The position numbers and the translations under genes are program-made. The notes beneath the pieces are model-generated. The model was given only the letters and a program-made list of their open reading frames with translations. It was not told where the DNA came from and did not search any database. Of a DNA stretch of 64,000 bases, positions 1 through 11,469 are shown one piece after another (the stretch's first letter is position 1; every line of letters starts with the position of its first letter). The stretch comes from Aralia elata (taxonomy: Eukaryota; Streptophyta; Magnoliopsida; Apiales; Araliaceae). The stretch covers positions 99,634,433 to 99,698,432 of the forward strand of contig CM068384.1 in assembly GCA_034770075.1 (NCBI GenBank), read 5' to 3'.

Positions 1-2611
1 GCTGTGATTTATAAATCTGAGGAGAAATTACTTCAAGTTCCACCTTCTGACCAACACTATCAAAACTATCAATACAAGGAACAGATGATTCCTTGTTCTT
101 ATGAAGCATAACTGACTCATCAAAAGTAACATCTTTGCTAATAATGACCTTTGCTGACTTCTGATCAACACACCAAAGTCTATAACCCTTCACACCATAA
201 CCATAACCAAGAAAGATGCATTTTTTTGCTCTAGGTTCGAGTTTTCCCTCATTCACATGTGCATATGCAGGACAACCAAACACCCTAAGAGATGAATAAT
301 CTGCAGGATTACCTGACCAAATCTCTTCAGGGGTCTTACATTCTATAGCTGTGCAAGGAGAACGATTCACCAAGAAAGAAACTGTGTTCACTGCTTCTGC
401 CCAAAATTCCTTGACCAAATCTGCATTTAACAACATACACCTGACCTTTTCTATCAAGGTTCTGTTCATCCGTTCTGCAACTCCATTCTGCTGCAGTGTC
501 TTCACAACTGTACGATGTCTAACAATTCCTTCATTCTTGCAGTACTTATTAAACTCAGTCTCGCAAAACTCAAGGCCATTATCGGATCTGAACCTTTTAA
601 TCGGCTTTCCTGTCTGCTTCTCAACCAAAGTCTTCCACTCTTTGAAAGTCACAAAAACGTCATTCTTATGTTTCAAGAAGTAGACCCAAACCTTCCTGGA
701 GTAATCATCAATGAAGGTTAGCAGATAATGTGCACCACTACCTTTGGAAGGAGCCCGTGAAGGACCCCAAAGGTCTGAATGAATGTAATCTAAAGTCCCA
801 TTTGTTCTATGAATCGCAGTCTTAAAACTAACTCGTTTCTGCTTCCCCAAGACACAATGCTCACAGAAGTCCAACTTTCCTATTTTCTGTCCAGATAAAA
901 GACCTCTTTTACTCAAAGCATCTATGCCTCTTTCACTCATATGGCCTAACCTCATATGCCACAACCTAGTGGTGTCATCTGCAGTAACTGAAGAACAAAT
1001 TACATCTGAATCTGTAGTTGTAGAACCCTCCAATTTATATAAAGTGCCGACCTTGATTCCTTTCATTAACACAAGAGAGCCTTTACTAATCTTCAAAACC
1101 CCACCTTCAGCTGTGTACTTACACTCATCTTCATCTAGTGTACCCAAAGATATGAAATTCTTCTTCAAACCTGGAACATGTCTAACATCTGACAATGTCC
1201 TGATTATGCCATCATGCATCTTAATTTTAATTGTACCAATGCCAATTACTTTACATTTAGAATTATTTCCCATCAAAACAATTCCACCATCAAATGGTTC
1301 ATATGTAGAGAACCAATCACGAGTAGGACACATATGATAAGAACACCCAGAATCCAAAATCCAATCATTGTTAAGTCTTTCTTTGTCATCGGCTACTAAC
1401 AAAAGATCATCACTATCCTCAGTAACGCTAGCCTGAGCAGGCTTTCTTGCCCCCTGATTCTACTGGTTCTGCACATTCTGTCCACTATTAATCTGACCAT
1501 GATTGTCTCCTCGTTGTTCTTTATTTTTTAACTTCGGACAATTACTCTTTATATGCCCCTTTGCATGACAGTAGTTACAGCTGAAATTCTTATTCCTAGA
1601 TTTTGATCCTTTGAGGGGCGACTACTACTACTCCTTTTATTAGTTAGTTGGTAAGGCAATAGCTTACCAAGGCTACTTAGAGAAAAAAGCCAAAAAGACC
1701 TCTTTCTGGTTGTTAGCGATTCTTCTTGTTCCCATTCCCAGCCCAGGGTCAAGGTGGAATTACTTACTTTTGGTAAAGGGTTAGATGAAACTAGAAATGA
1801 AATAAAGAAAGATTTTCTTTTTCGAACAGGTAAGGTTTTTCTGTACCCTTTGTACACTCAAAGGCTTCCGACCCAGCGGAGAAGTTTTTAGCCCAACTAA
1901 AGGATGTGTACTGCCACTTTTTGAACTTCTCTCAACTGACCTCCCCCTCGTAAACAATCCAACACCTTGATCATCACTTTTCCCAAAAGTCATCTCAGAA
2001 TCTAATTTTTGTTTACTCATAAGATTCGTCTTAATATCCTCAATTGAGATAATGTCTCTACCATAGATCATAGTGTCTCTAAAGTGCTTATATGAAGGAG
2101 GTAATGAGACTAACAACAATAGGGCATGATTTTCATCATCAATCTTAACATCAATATTCTGTAACTCAGTTACAATTAAATTAATTTCAGTAATATGAGA
2201 TTTGATTTGAGTACCTTCTGACATATGCAAGGTGTAAAGACGCTGTTTAAGTCTCAATCTATTGGTGAGGGACTTCGTCAAATAGAGAGATTCTAATTTC
2301 TTCCACAAATCAGCAGCTGTAGTTTCCACTAACACCTCTTACAACACATCATTCGAAAGACACAACTGAATTGCCGAAAGTGCTTTATCATCCATAGTTT
2401 CCCATTTTGACTCAGACATCTCGCTAGCTTTCTTCGTCTCCCAATCCGTATCAGACATATCTTAAGGTTTCACTGGCTTCCCTACAATGGCTTTCTTCAA
2501 GCCTTGCTGAGTAAGAACAGCCTTCATCCGAACCTGCCAAAGACTGAAACTAATATTCCCATCAAATTTGTCAATATCAAATTTCGTTGATGAAGTCGAA
2601 CTTAATGCCAT
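1..2611 (-). pseudogene. copia A gag-pol (gag, protease, integrase part)
   Basis: The likely start is the ATG at 2611, reading MALSSTSSTKFD, about 20 bp past the primer site. The gag N-terminus has in-frame stops near 2462 and 2340. A zinc knuckle of the form CNYC-x4-H-x4-C lies near 1530-1575, followed by the protease motif LDSGCSYHMC near 1340. The GAG-pre-integrase motif WHMRLGH is near 950. The integrase catalytic core shows SDNGLEF and a QQNGVAE motif around 480-590. The organisation resembles the TNT1-94 type. A foreign-looking stretch of about 290 bp splits the gag before the zinc knuckle, and a TAG follows the knuckle near 1460. The polyprotein is not functional as it stands. Confidence 0.82.
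1624..1917. other. foreign-looking insert inside copia A gag
   Basis: The gag frame reads RGRSVERSSK just right of this stretch and resumes as SKSRNKNFSCNYC just left of it. The roughly 290 bp between them do not look like the Arg/Ser-rich linker expected there. They hold a long open minus-strand reading with no retroelement motif. Composition and open frames hint at organelle DNA, but I cannot name a gene. Confidence 0.45.
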
Positions 2612-2629
2612 AGTATGGATCGATAATAA

Positions 2630-2645
2630 CCAAGCTCTGACACCA
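2630..2645 (-). other. primer binding site of copia A
   Basis: On the minus strand this reads TGGTGTCAGAGCTTGG, the usual plant copia site complementary to initiator-Met tRNA with one substitution (TGGTATCAGAGC). It lies 3 bp from the LTR edge at 2649. Confidence 0.8.
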
Positions 2646-2648
2646 GTT

Positions 2649-3065
2649 TGTTATGACAAACTATGACAAACACAATAAATCAACGCAGAAAGATAAAGAC
2701 AATAACACAAGGTTTTATGTGGAAACCCAAATCGGGAAAAAACCATGGAGAAGACAGAAGAAATCCACTAAATAAATATTTGAAGAATACAAGATATAGA
2801 GAGAATTATTAGAATACTTCTGAATGAATCTGAATCTCTCTGAATATCTTTGAATGTCTCTTTCCCAAAATCCTAGCACCCATATTTATAGGCCATAGGA
2901 AATTTCATAACTAAATAGGATAGGAAATACTAAATTGAGTATAATTAGGAAAAATAACTTTCCTTAAACCAAAACGGATTCTAGGTAATACCTAAATCCA
3001 AATCCAATAAGGAACTAGATAATACCTAAATCCAAATCCAATAAGGAATCATGTCATACCCAACA
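2649..3065 (-). repeat. 5' LTR of copia A
   Basis: The LTR is 417 bp and begins and ends with a TGTTATGACA / TGTCATACCCAACA type imperfect terminal inverted repeat (TG...CA). It sits directly next to the primer site. The second LTR is off the window, so the boundary is inferred from the termini and from the abrupt change to element B at 3066. Confidence 0.8.
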
Positions 3066-3357
3066 CTTTTGTATTCAAGTGGTCATCCACAATACTTTTG
3101 ATATCTCACTAAATTTCTCGAATGAGTGTGTTACATTACGCATTTGCACTTTCGTATGGCATGTAGCTTATTCAATCACCTTTTAGAATGGAGGATATAC
3201 ATATATATATAGCACATGTTAATCTGCTGAATGTGAAAGGACTTAAAGCCTTTCAATTTCCTTATGGACCACCATTTGCTTTTGGTTGCAACCATTTGAA
3301 TTCCCAGCCTTTTCATTTTCCAATCTTTTGACCTTCCAATGCACTTTATTTCTAACA
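3066..3357 (-). repeat. 3' LTR of copia B (truncated by insertion of A)
   Basis: This matches 5606-5897 nearly base for base, starting at CTTTTGTATTCAAG and ending TTTCTAACA. The first part of the LTR, seen at 5547-5605 in the other copy, is replaced at 3065 by the end of copia A. A C-rich plus-strand tract after 3357 is the polypurine tract on the minus strand. Confidence 0.88.
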
Positions 3358-5372
3358 CTCCCCCTTGGTTGTGGGGGTGCAATAGGTACATATACAGCAC
3401 AACCAAATGTGCGCAGGTGAAAAATATTTGGTTGTTGGCCAAGTACAAGTTGCAATGGTGATAATTTATGATAAGCAGTTGGTCTAATGCGAACTAATGA
3501 TGCAGCATATAAAATAGCATGATCCCAAGCAGAAACTGGTAATTTTGATTTCATAAGCAAAGGTCGAGCAATAATTTGAAGTCTCTTGATAAGTGATTCA
3601 GCTAAACCATTTTGAGTATGTGTATGTGTAACAGGATGTTCAACATCAATTCCAATAGACATGCAATAGTCATCAAAAGCTTGAGATGTGAATTCACTAG
3701 CATTATCTAAACGAATTTTTCTAATTGGATAATCAGGAAATTGCGCTCTCAACCTAATTATTTGAGCGAGAAGCATAACAAATGCAACATTTCTAGTAGA
3801 AAGTAAACATATATGTGACTATCTGGTTGATGCATCAATTAAAACCATAAAATACTTAAATGGACCACAAAATGGGTGTATTGGTCTATATATCACCCTG
3901 AATTCTTTCTAAGAAAGATGGACACTCAACAACAATCTTTGAATGTGATGGTTTGGTAATTAATTTACTTTGAGAATAAGCACTACATGGATAATCAGTA
4001 GGTAAAAGAATCTTCTGGTTCTTTAAGGGATGTCCATGAGAGTTTTCAATAATTCGACGCATCATTATTAATCCTGGATGACCAAGACGATTATGCCAAA
4101 ACATAAAAACCTTTGGGTCTGAACACTTCTGGTGTATTGCAACATTTGTTTCAACTGTTCTTATTGTAGTATAATATAACCCAGAAGAGAAAATATGCAG
4201 TTTTTCTAGTATGAGCTTTTGGCCCGATATTATTGAAGTAATATAAAGAAATTCTTCACCACCTTCGTTATTAGTTTCAACATGATAACCATTATAACGT
4301 ATATCCTTAAAGTTGAGTAAATTTCTGCTTGACTCAGTAGAATACAAAGCATCATTAATACAAAGTTTTGTGCCATTTGACAACATTATAATCACTCTTA
4401 CAGAGTCTTCAATTATAATCGCTCTTCCAGAGCCTTGATTAAGTTTAATGAATAATCGCTCTTCCAGAGCTTTTAATTAAGTTCAATGAACCTAATGTGG
4501 TATTGACATTGACTTTGCATAATTTTAAAAATCATTCTATATGGTAATCGCTCTTCCGGAGCCTTTAATTACCAATAGGACCCATGCATCTTCATATATG
4601 TAAAACATAAATTAAACTTTATTACTTGAAACATAAATAAAACATATCAAAATAAAAATACTTATTATAATGCCATAATATAATGAAAGAAAAATAATCA
4701 ATTGATATAGCCATTTTCATTTGGAAAGTCAAGATAATTCATGAGATCTTCAAGATCATTATGATCATTCATGTGATCTTCAAGATCCTTATGATCAACA
4801 AATTTTCGTTTCAATTCCCTTTCCATTTTCTTTTATGGAAGCTTGGTACAAATCTACCAAATATTTAGGAGTACGACAGGTACGTGACCAATGACCTTCC
4901 ATTCCACACCTACGACCACGACCATAATTTTCTCTATGTTTATCAAATGAGGTTCCATTCACTTCAGGGAATGGAGTAGAACTGGTCGAACGAGATTGAT
5001 AGGTTTTTAGCAAAAACTCATTATTTTGTTCATCCACTAGAAGACACAATATCACTTCAGGGAACATAGTTTCCTCTATCACTTCAGGGAATATTTTATG
5101 AACTTATGCTCTCGATATTGCTACTGCAGGAGCATATTTGAGGCATGAAATGTAGTCAATATTTTTTCTTTAACATATCTTCATAAGTGAGATGATGGCG
5201 AATAAAAATCATTGATTTTTACGTGATCCTCCAGGGATGCATGATTGCCAACCTTAATTGTATTTTCAAGATTATTTGCTTCTAGATGAATTTCAACATC
5301 AAGAGTCCATGACAAATAATTATTGCTCAAGATATCAAGGGTAGCAAATTCAAGTTTTGTAAGGTTCAACAT
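3358..5372 (-). pseudogene. copia B gag-integrase remnant
   Basis: Read leftwards: a gag N-terminus at 5372-5181 (MLNLTKLEFATLD, NYLSWTLD). A damaged zinc knuckle lies at 5082-4795, where CGMEGHWSRTC is kept but the first Cys is lost. The pre-integrase domain is at 4395-3886 (WHNRLGHPG). The integrase core is at 3776-3358 with RLDNASEF and NGLAES, which carry the second Asp and the Glu of the catalytic triad. Several stops and frame changes separate the pieces. The order and motifs identify a copia pol; the RT part is missing altogether. Confidence 0.85.
4387..4566. repeat. four copies of a short hairpin-forming motif
   Basis: The motif TAATCGCTCTTCCAGAGCC or a close variant occurs at about 4386, 4416, 4452 and 4546. 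Its core GCTCT-TCC-AGAGC is a perfect 5-bp stem with a 3-bp loop. It lies between the gag and pre-integrase remnants of copia B. Confidence 0.75.
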
Positions 5373-5530
5373 TTATATAAATATATAACTTGATTTCTAG
5401 CACAGTATGAGTCTTTCCTTGTCACTGCTTTAACTTACTAAAACAATTAAATATACACGATCAAATTTAATTGTAATGAAATAATACTTACAGTGAGTTG
5501 AAAGAACTTCCTTTTCAAAATTGGGTAGAA

Positions 5531-5546
5531 ACTCGTGCTGATAACG
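5531..5546 (-). other. primer binding site region of copia B
   Basis: The minus strand reads CGTTATCAGCACGAGT directly after an LTR end in CACAACA. This is the alternative junction seen in many plant copia elements. It fixes the 5' LTR edge at 5547. Confidence 0.65.
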
Positions 5547-5897
5547 TGTTGTGAAATGATACATAAAAGAAAATGTATAGTAACCAAAATGTATATTGAT
5601 AAACTTTTGTATTCAAGTGGTCATCCACAATATTTTTGATATCTCACTAAATTTCTCGAATGAGTGTGTTACATTACGCATTTGCACTTTCGTATGACAT
5701 GTAGCTTATTCAATCACCTTTTAGAATGGAGGATATACATACATATATATAGCACATGTTAATCTGCTGAATATGAAAGAACTTAAAGCCTTTCAATTTC
5801 CTTATGGACCACCATTTGCTTTTGGTTGCAACCATTTGAATTCCCAGCCTTTTCATTTTCCAATCTTTTCACCTTCCAATGCACTTTATTTCTAACA
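5547..5897 (-). repeat. 5' LTR of copia B (complete)
   Basis: The LTR is 351 bp, from TGTTGTGAAATG to TTTCTAACA on the plus strand. Its last 292 bp are repeated at 3066-3357. Confidence 0.87.
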
Positions 5898-6183
5898 CAT
5901 ATGGATATATATACCAGAGATAGGATATACAAGAGGATGGAGTAAGGTTCTTTTTGACACTTGATGTCTTCTTTTACCAAGTATTTATCTATTTATTTTT
6001 AATACTATCCTATGTCTCCACTTTAGTTATATTCTTGAGTCCCAAATTTAGAATATTTATTTGATTTTCTCACAAATTTAGAGTATTCAATTTGTTTAAA
6101 TAAAGTCAATAACTTTTTTAATATTAAATTTGTTAACTCTATAATTTATTATTAAGTAATTAAAATTTTTACTATGCTGATAC

Positions 6184-8094
6184 TGTTGTCCGATTTATAT
6201 AATGACAAATACGCGCAAGTATACGCGGTCAACAAGTAATAAAGAGTAAGTAGAGTATTGATCCCACGAGGAATTGTTACTAGTCTTTTCCAAGTATTAA
6301 CCTTTTATCATCTCAATCTTATTTAAACAAACGATAATTGTTTTTGTTGTTTGCATTCGTGAAGATAACAAATAATCAAAGAACTATAAAAAGCTTCAAT
6401 ATAATGAAATCTAATATTAATAAGTCTAAGATTGCAATTTCCCCCAACACTTCATTTAAATAGCCTAACTCTCTCTTTTCAACTAGTTAAATCACAAGAA
6501 TTGTTATCCGAGAAATCACAAGTATGTCTAAGCCTCTCTCGATGGTCAAATACGTATTCCCCATTACGGTGTATAGATATATCTCTATTCTACACACTAG
6601 CAAGATTCTCATATCACGAACAATTAGTAAGGTGTATGTCACAAAACCTCATTAACTACTCCATCAATTACCAACTTTCGCAATAGAAATCATTAAGCAT
6701 GGATTCTCCAATGGATACATGTGGTATTTAGGTATATGTCTATCCTAAATACAATCAAATTATCCATTCATGAGGGTAATAAATAAAACACACGTCACTT
6801 AATTTCATAAATTATCCATAGGAATATCTAATTTTCACATGATATCATAACAAGGTCTCAACCTATACTTCCTCTCTCAATTCCATATAAGTTCCCAAGG
6901 TAATTACTAGCTAGGTAATTAATACATAAAGCACAAATTATGATATCCAATCACAAATAATTAACCAACATCAAAGAGAGAGCATTCAATTCAAACTATG
7001 TGATGGGTTCCATTGAGATCTTAGAAAATTAGTTCTAGTTCATGAGAATTACAATAAACATCAAATTTGATCTATACATCATGATGGAATTACAAATTAA
7101 GAAAAGAATACTAGAGATAGAATGATAAAATCCCTTAGGAAGATATTCAATGGTTGCTTGATGGGTTGATTCTTGTTCTCTAGCTTTCCCTCAAGATTTG
7201 ATACTCCTTCCTCTTCTTGCTCCTTGAACTTTGCTGATTTTCCTTTGAATTGCAGCACTTTTGCTCTTAATTTGATGTTTATGGAAGCCTCCCTCTCTCT
7301 AGAATTGATGTTAGAAGTGTTAGGATGAGTGGGTCTCTTGTTTCTAGCCGCCCCCTTGAGGTTATATCAGATGGGTGTCCAAAACCCTAGCTTAGATATC
7401 AAAAATTGGCCAAAAATTGTGAAATTCGAAGTGCATCCAGGGGGTTCTCGCCCCGGCGGCCCGCCCCGGCGGGGAAATAGTACTAGAAATTCTCGCCCCG
7501 GCGAGCTCACTTCTGCTGCCCGAATCAGTTTCGATGTCTGTTGGTAAAATGACCATAACTTCTTCGTCCGAACTCGGATTAAGGCGATTAAGTAGGCTAT
7601 GGAAAGCTAAGATGTAGCTCTACAACTTTCATAACTAGATCTCGTTGAGATAATGGCTTGAGCAAGGCTCAAATGGAGCCCGAAGCAATTGCTGTGTAAA
7701 TTTCATGCAAAATCCGATGGTAAAATGACCATAACTCCCTCATACGAACTTAAAATGGGATGATTCCGGATGTTCTAGAAATCTTAGATTAAGATCTAGA
7801 ACTTTCATTCTTTGAGTTTTGAGAGATTCGGATTGCATCATGGGTCAAATTGAGAAACAAGCAGCGGGAATGCTAGATTCAAGCAAAAAATGCATCGATC
7901 CAAGGGGCCTTTATTTCCATTCCTACAAAACAAAGTAAAAACACATAAAGGCATACAAAAATATATAAAAGTAATATAAAACTACATTATACAACAATAA
8001 GATGAAAATACATAAAACCAAACGAAATAGCTAAAGACTTACAAATTATCAAGGCTAAAAGTACCCAATTTGTGTGTATAAAACACACTCATCA
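6184..8094 (-). repeat. 3' LTR of the gypsy element
   Basis: The LTR is 1911 bp, TGTTGTCCG...CACTCATCA. It matches 11470-13397 with scattered substitutions. It contains a GC-rich patch at about 7438-7512 with repeated CGCCCCGGCG boxes. Short open frames in it are shared by the other LTR and show no protein-family features. Confidence 0.93.
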
Positions 8095-8109
8095 AATACC
8101 CCCAAACTT
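8095..8109 (-). other. polypurine tract of the gypsy element
   Basis: The minus strand reads AAGTTTGGGGGTATT immediately before the 3' LTR. This is the expected second-strand primer of this lineage. Confidence 0.75.
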
Positions 8110-8483
8110 AAACCTTTGCTTGTCCTCAAACAAAACACACAAACTATTAAAATTAAACACTTATAATAAAAATATATCTTGAGCAATGAGTTAATAAGCT
8201 AACCAATGGTCTCAAAGCATAAACACATGAAAACTCAAGGAAACTTTCAAAACGCTGTAAGTTTAGATTTACAATTAGCTAGTCATAGCTTGCTTTAGGT
8301 CCTTTCCGTGTGTGTGTGAGTACCCAATAGCACTAAACCAATCAAGCTCGGATGAAGCTATGCAAGCACATTACCTTATGAAATAATCAAAATAAACCCT
8401 AAAACAACATGCTTAACACACCACTCAATACAAAGGTATACAATTCACAATTTCCAAAAATTTGAAATTAAAAGACTATAGGT

Positions 8484-8685
8484 AAGTGCATTTTATGCTC
8501 CATCTTATTCTAAGTCTACTCTTGTGGGTGAGTGCATTTTACGCTCCATCTCAACTCAACACAAGGTTTGATATAAAAAACTTTCTTTTTTTTCTCATCA
8601 AATTATAGGAGAGTGCGTCTTACGCTCTATCTCCCCTAAGCATGTGTCCATGAATGAGTGCGTTTTACGCTCCATCTCAACTCAC
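8484..8685. repeat. fourfold dispersed motif in the gypsy interior
   Basis: GAGTGCATTTTACGCTCCAT and close variants start at about 8484, 8530, 8611 and 8656. Two copies extend into CTCAACTCA. Spacing is irregular (46, 81 and 45 bp), so this is a degenerate repeat rather than a clean tandem array. Confidence 0.75.
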
Positions 8686-9817
8686 CACATGACCATCAAT
8701 TCAAACACAACAAATTTGGACACCTTGCTTCGAGTAATGTTTAAACGAGTTCTAGAGTTTATAGATATTTCCCACAAGCATTCGGTTATAAAAGTCTTCT
8801 CTAAGCATACAACTAGCTCAATACTCATGGGTAGGTACAAAAGAGTGAAAGGACGCATAAGCAAAACAATAACCGCAATAACGATTAAGCACAAATACTA
8901 AGCAACATTTATCCATTTTCCATGAGTTAGAAACTATTCAATCAAGTTCTTATCATAGACCATGAATTGTAGTTCAAATCAAATTAAAACAATGCTCAAG
9001 AGACACATCCTAAAAATAAATATTTTTTTTTTCAAAATAGCAAACAAAATTAAAATGCACAAATAACTAACACATGCTATGTAGCTATGATGCCAATGTT
9101 ATATGATTCACCCCTAAACTCAAAGTGAACAATGTCCTCATTGTTTATAAGATAAAGAAATGAAAACTGAGAACTTCCCTGATTGGCCAAGCGTCATGCT
9201 CGACCATAGCCTTCTAAACATTTGAGTCTGATGGTGGATAAACTGGAAATGGTTGTAGCTCAAGAACATGCATTGGGGCGGCATTTGGATAATAACCAAG
9301 CAATTCCTTACCAAACAATGCTCAATCAGGCCAACATTCTTTTAGACAATTCGTTGACTACGTGATGTGCACTGATTGAAATTCTTCATCAAATACCTCC
9401 CCCAAACTCAGTTTCAACAAAAATTGCTAAGTTATTGCAATATTCAATCAAATCATAGCAATGAATAACCCAAAATCCTCCAATTGAGCCAACACAAACT
9501 CAATTGGGCAACCAATCTACATTTATCCAAATTTGATAGTGCATGATTACCCAATACAAATCCAAGTACAACAGTTTAACTAACCAAGAATACCCATCAC
9601 AATTGACAAATTTATTTTACTTGTACGTAAAAATTGGAGTGAGTACCTTGCTTTATGTTGGCAAAAGAAGTTGTTTGTTTAGTACCTTTAATTTGGAGAT
9701 GAATCCTTTTGAATGCTCAGTGGGTTAAGATGAATCCATGTGGGAGAGGGGAAGAATGAGTTTAGAAGTGTGAATGACAATACAATCTGGCTTGGGAAGA
9801 AATAATTTTTTTTTAGC

Positions 9818-9945
9818 TCAGCTCGCCGGGGCGAGAAAATCATGCCTTGTAAGCTCGCCGGGGCGAGAAAGTGTACTGCAATTTTCCGCCGGGCGAGCTC
9901 TCGCCAGGGCGAGAATTTTGTTCTTCAGGAGCTCGCCGCGGCACC
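9818..9945. repeat. GC-rich near-palindromic boxes
   Basis: Five boxes of the CTCGCCGGGGCGAG type (some shortened) occur in 130 bp of otherwise AT-rich DNA. Each is close to self-complementary. The same boxes occur in both LTRs in the opposite sense (CTCGCCCCGGCGAG). Confidence 0.75.
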
Positions 9946-10241
9946 AACCCCCTGTATCCCAAAACTTGATTTTTTTAGCTCTACAGTTTAGCAATCAATC
10001 TCAATGCCCCACACCTGCATTAATGCAACATATCAAAGATTAAATAGACAACATTGAGATTATGATGAGACATAGCAAGCAAATCCAATCCTAAAACTTT
10101 AACTAACTAAATACACACATAACTTGAAAACTTTAAAAATGCGGTAAATGAAAAACAACGAATGCAAATGAATAGAAATGAATGGGTTGCCTCCCATCGA
10201 GCGCTTGGTTTATAGTCCTCGGCCTGACTAACTCCCTGTTT

Positions 10242-11321
10242 TTATCCAATTCCCCTTCGATAATTGAGCAACTCACCATCCATTGATAACCATGTAATAT
10301 TTGAGGGTTTCTCCTCAGTAAGGGTCATTGAATCATGTTCACCTAGCTTGGTACTTTTAGGCACAACCTCACTTAAGAACTTCACAAAACTAGGTGATTG
10401 TTCCATTGTGTCTGTGAAAAGAATATTGAATTGAAGCTCCTCAAACACAATAGAATTTTCAGCTTTCTTCTCTTGGACCCCTAATTCATCACACCATGGG
10501 TTCAAATTTATATTAGCCCCATTGTCACATAGAGCCTTGCCTAAGATATGATTACCAATTGGGCACGGTTTTGCAAAACTAACTGGATTCTTGAACTTTG
10601 GTGGAGAAGACACTTGGGGCACTAACACAATTGACTCATCTTCGTTTGAACTCATACAAATCTCTTCGCCAATTGTGTTAACCTTATCCTCAATTGTCTC
10701 CTCTATTTCTATCTCTCGTGGCTCATCCAGTTGCAGATTTGGCTCGGGCTCACCATAAGTCTCGGAATCCATGTCATAACACCAATTATTTTGAGGACGG
10801 TTGTTCAAAGCTTTGAACATTTGATCAATCTGATTCTAAAGATTTTGAATTGACATTTCCTGACTTTTAAACATCTCCTCATTCGAAGCCATGATCTTGG
10901 ACACAAGTTCCTCAAAGTTTGACATCTTCTCTTCTTGTAGCAATGGAGGTGGACATGAAAATTCCGGTGCAACAACTGGACTTGGAGCATAGTATTAATC
11001 ATCATAATTGTAGCTCCATATAGAATCCGGGTGATACCCCCAATCTTGGTGATAATCGGGATAATCATAATTGTTGAAGTACTCACTACCGTATTGTACC
11101 GGTCCAAAACCGACGGTGCATTGATGACTCGGATGATTGTCAACACAATAATCACAAGTAACTGTTATACCTTGAGTGCTCTCTGCTACTAAGGCATCCA
11201 ACTTCCTCGATAGTGTTTCAAATTGTGCTGACAATGCAGAGAGTGCATTGAGTCCATCAATCCCAGTTTCCCTTGGTTGAGTCATACTCGTGTATGGCCA
11301 TTGATACGTAAAGTCATCCAT
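10242..11321 (-). pseudogene. gypsy gag C-terminus and protease remnant
   Basis: The 11321-10995 reading contains a gag-type knuckle CDYCVDNHPSHQC, as in Athila/Tat gag, followed by a Tyr/Asp-rich tail. After a frame break, 10820-10242 has an acidic linker. It then has KPCPIGNHILGKALCDNGAN, which aligns with the Athila/Tat protease region KALCDLGASINLMP; the DLGA-like active site has become DNGA. The reading ends before any RT motif. Frame breaks and the missing pol make it non-functional. Confidence 0.78.
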
Positions 11322-11447
11322 GGTGTACCTCGTAAAGCATCAAAACAGAAAAATGTTAAAATAAAGTAAAAATAAATTTATATACAAGTTTAAATTAAGA
11401 TCAATTTGATTGTAATTAATATTCGAAAAACACTAGAAAAATAATTC

Positions 11448-11463
11448 TCCGGCAACGGCGCCA
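11448..11463 (-). other. primer binding site (tRNA-Asp type)
   Basis: The plus strand reads TCCGGCAACGGCGCCA, the 3' end of plant tRNA-Asp including CCA. On the element strand it is therefore the complement expected of a primer site. Six bases separate it from the LTR edge at 11470. Confidence 0.88.
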
Positions 11464-11469
11464 AAAACT

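Larger units (their letters stand above)
1..3065 (-). mobile_element. Ty1/copia retrotransposon A, cut by the left window edge
   Basis: Reading leftwards there is an LTR (2649-3065), a primer binding site, a gag region, a protease motif and an integrase, in copia order. RT, RNase H and the 3' LTR would lie beyond position 1. The right end abuts position 3066, where the LTR of element B begins part way through its sequence. A therefore inserted into the left LTR of B. The target duplication cannot be checked because the other end is outside the window. The relatively well kept integrase frame suggests a moderately young copy. Confidence 0.88.
3066..5897 (-). mobile_element. Ty1/copia element B, internally deleted
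   Basis: Two LTR copies (3066-3357, truncated, and 5547-5897) flank only 2.2 kb of internal DNA. That interior holds gag, pre-integrase and integrase remnants but no reverse transcriptase or RNase H. The integrase reading runs to a VPIAPPQ motif and then directly into the purine-rich tract and LTR, so the whole 3' half of pol has been deleted. Element A interrupts the left LTR, and its missing first 60 or so bases should lie left of the window. Confidence 0.85.
8110..10241 (-). other. non-coding interior of the gypsy element
   Basis: About 2.1 kb lies between the polypurine tract and the protease remnant, where pol would be in a complete element. I see no RT or integrase motif in any frame. 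It carries a fourfold motif (8484-8685) and GC-rich boxes (9818-9945). A conserved-looking tract GGTTGCCTCCC near 10186 is often seen downstream of pol in Tat/Athila elements. Confidence 0.6.

Noticed and set aside
351..1399. Plus-strand open frames across copia A
   Set aside because: They are antisense shadows of the minus-strand integrase and protease.
6432..7547. Open frames in the left gypsy LTR, repeated at 11718-12920
   Set aside because: They lie in LTR DNA, differ between the two copies by substitutions and a 17-bp insertion, and match no protein family.
9774..10043. Plus-strand frame rich in Arg and Ala
   Set aside because: It is translation of the GC-rich box cluster of the gypsy interior.
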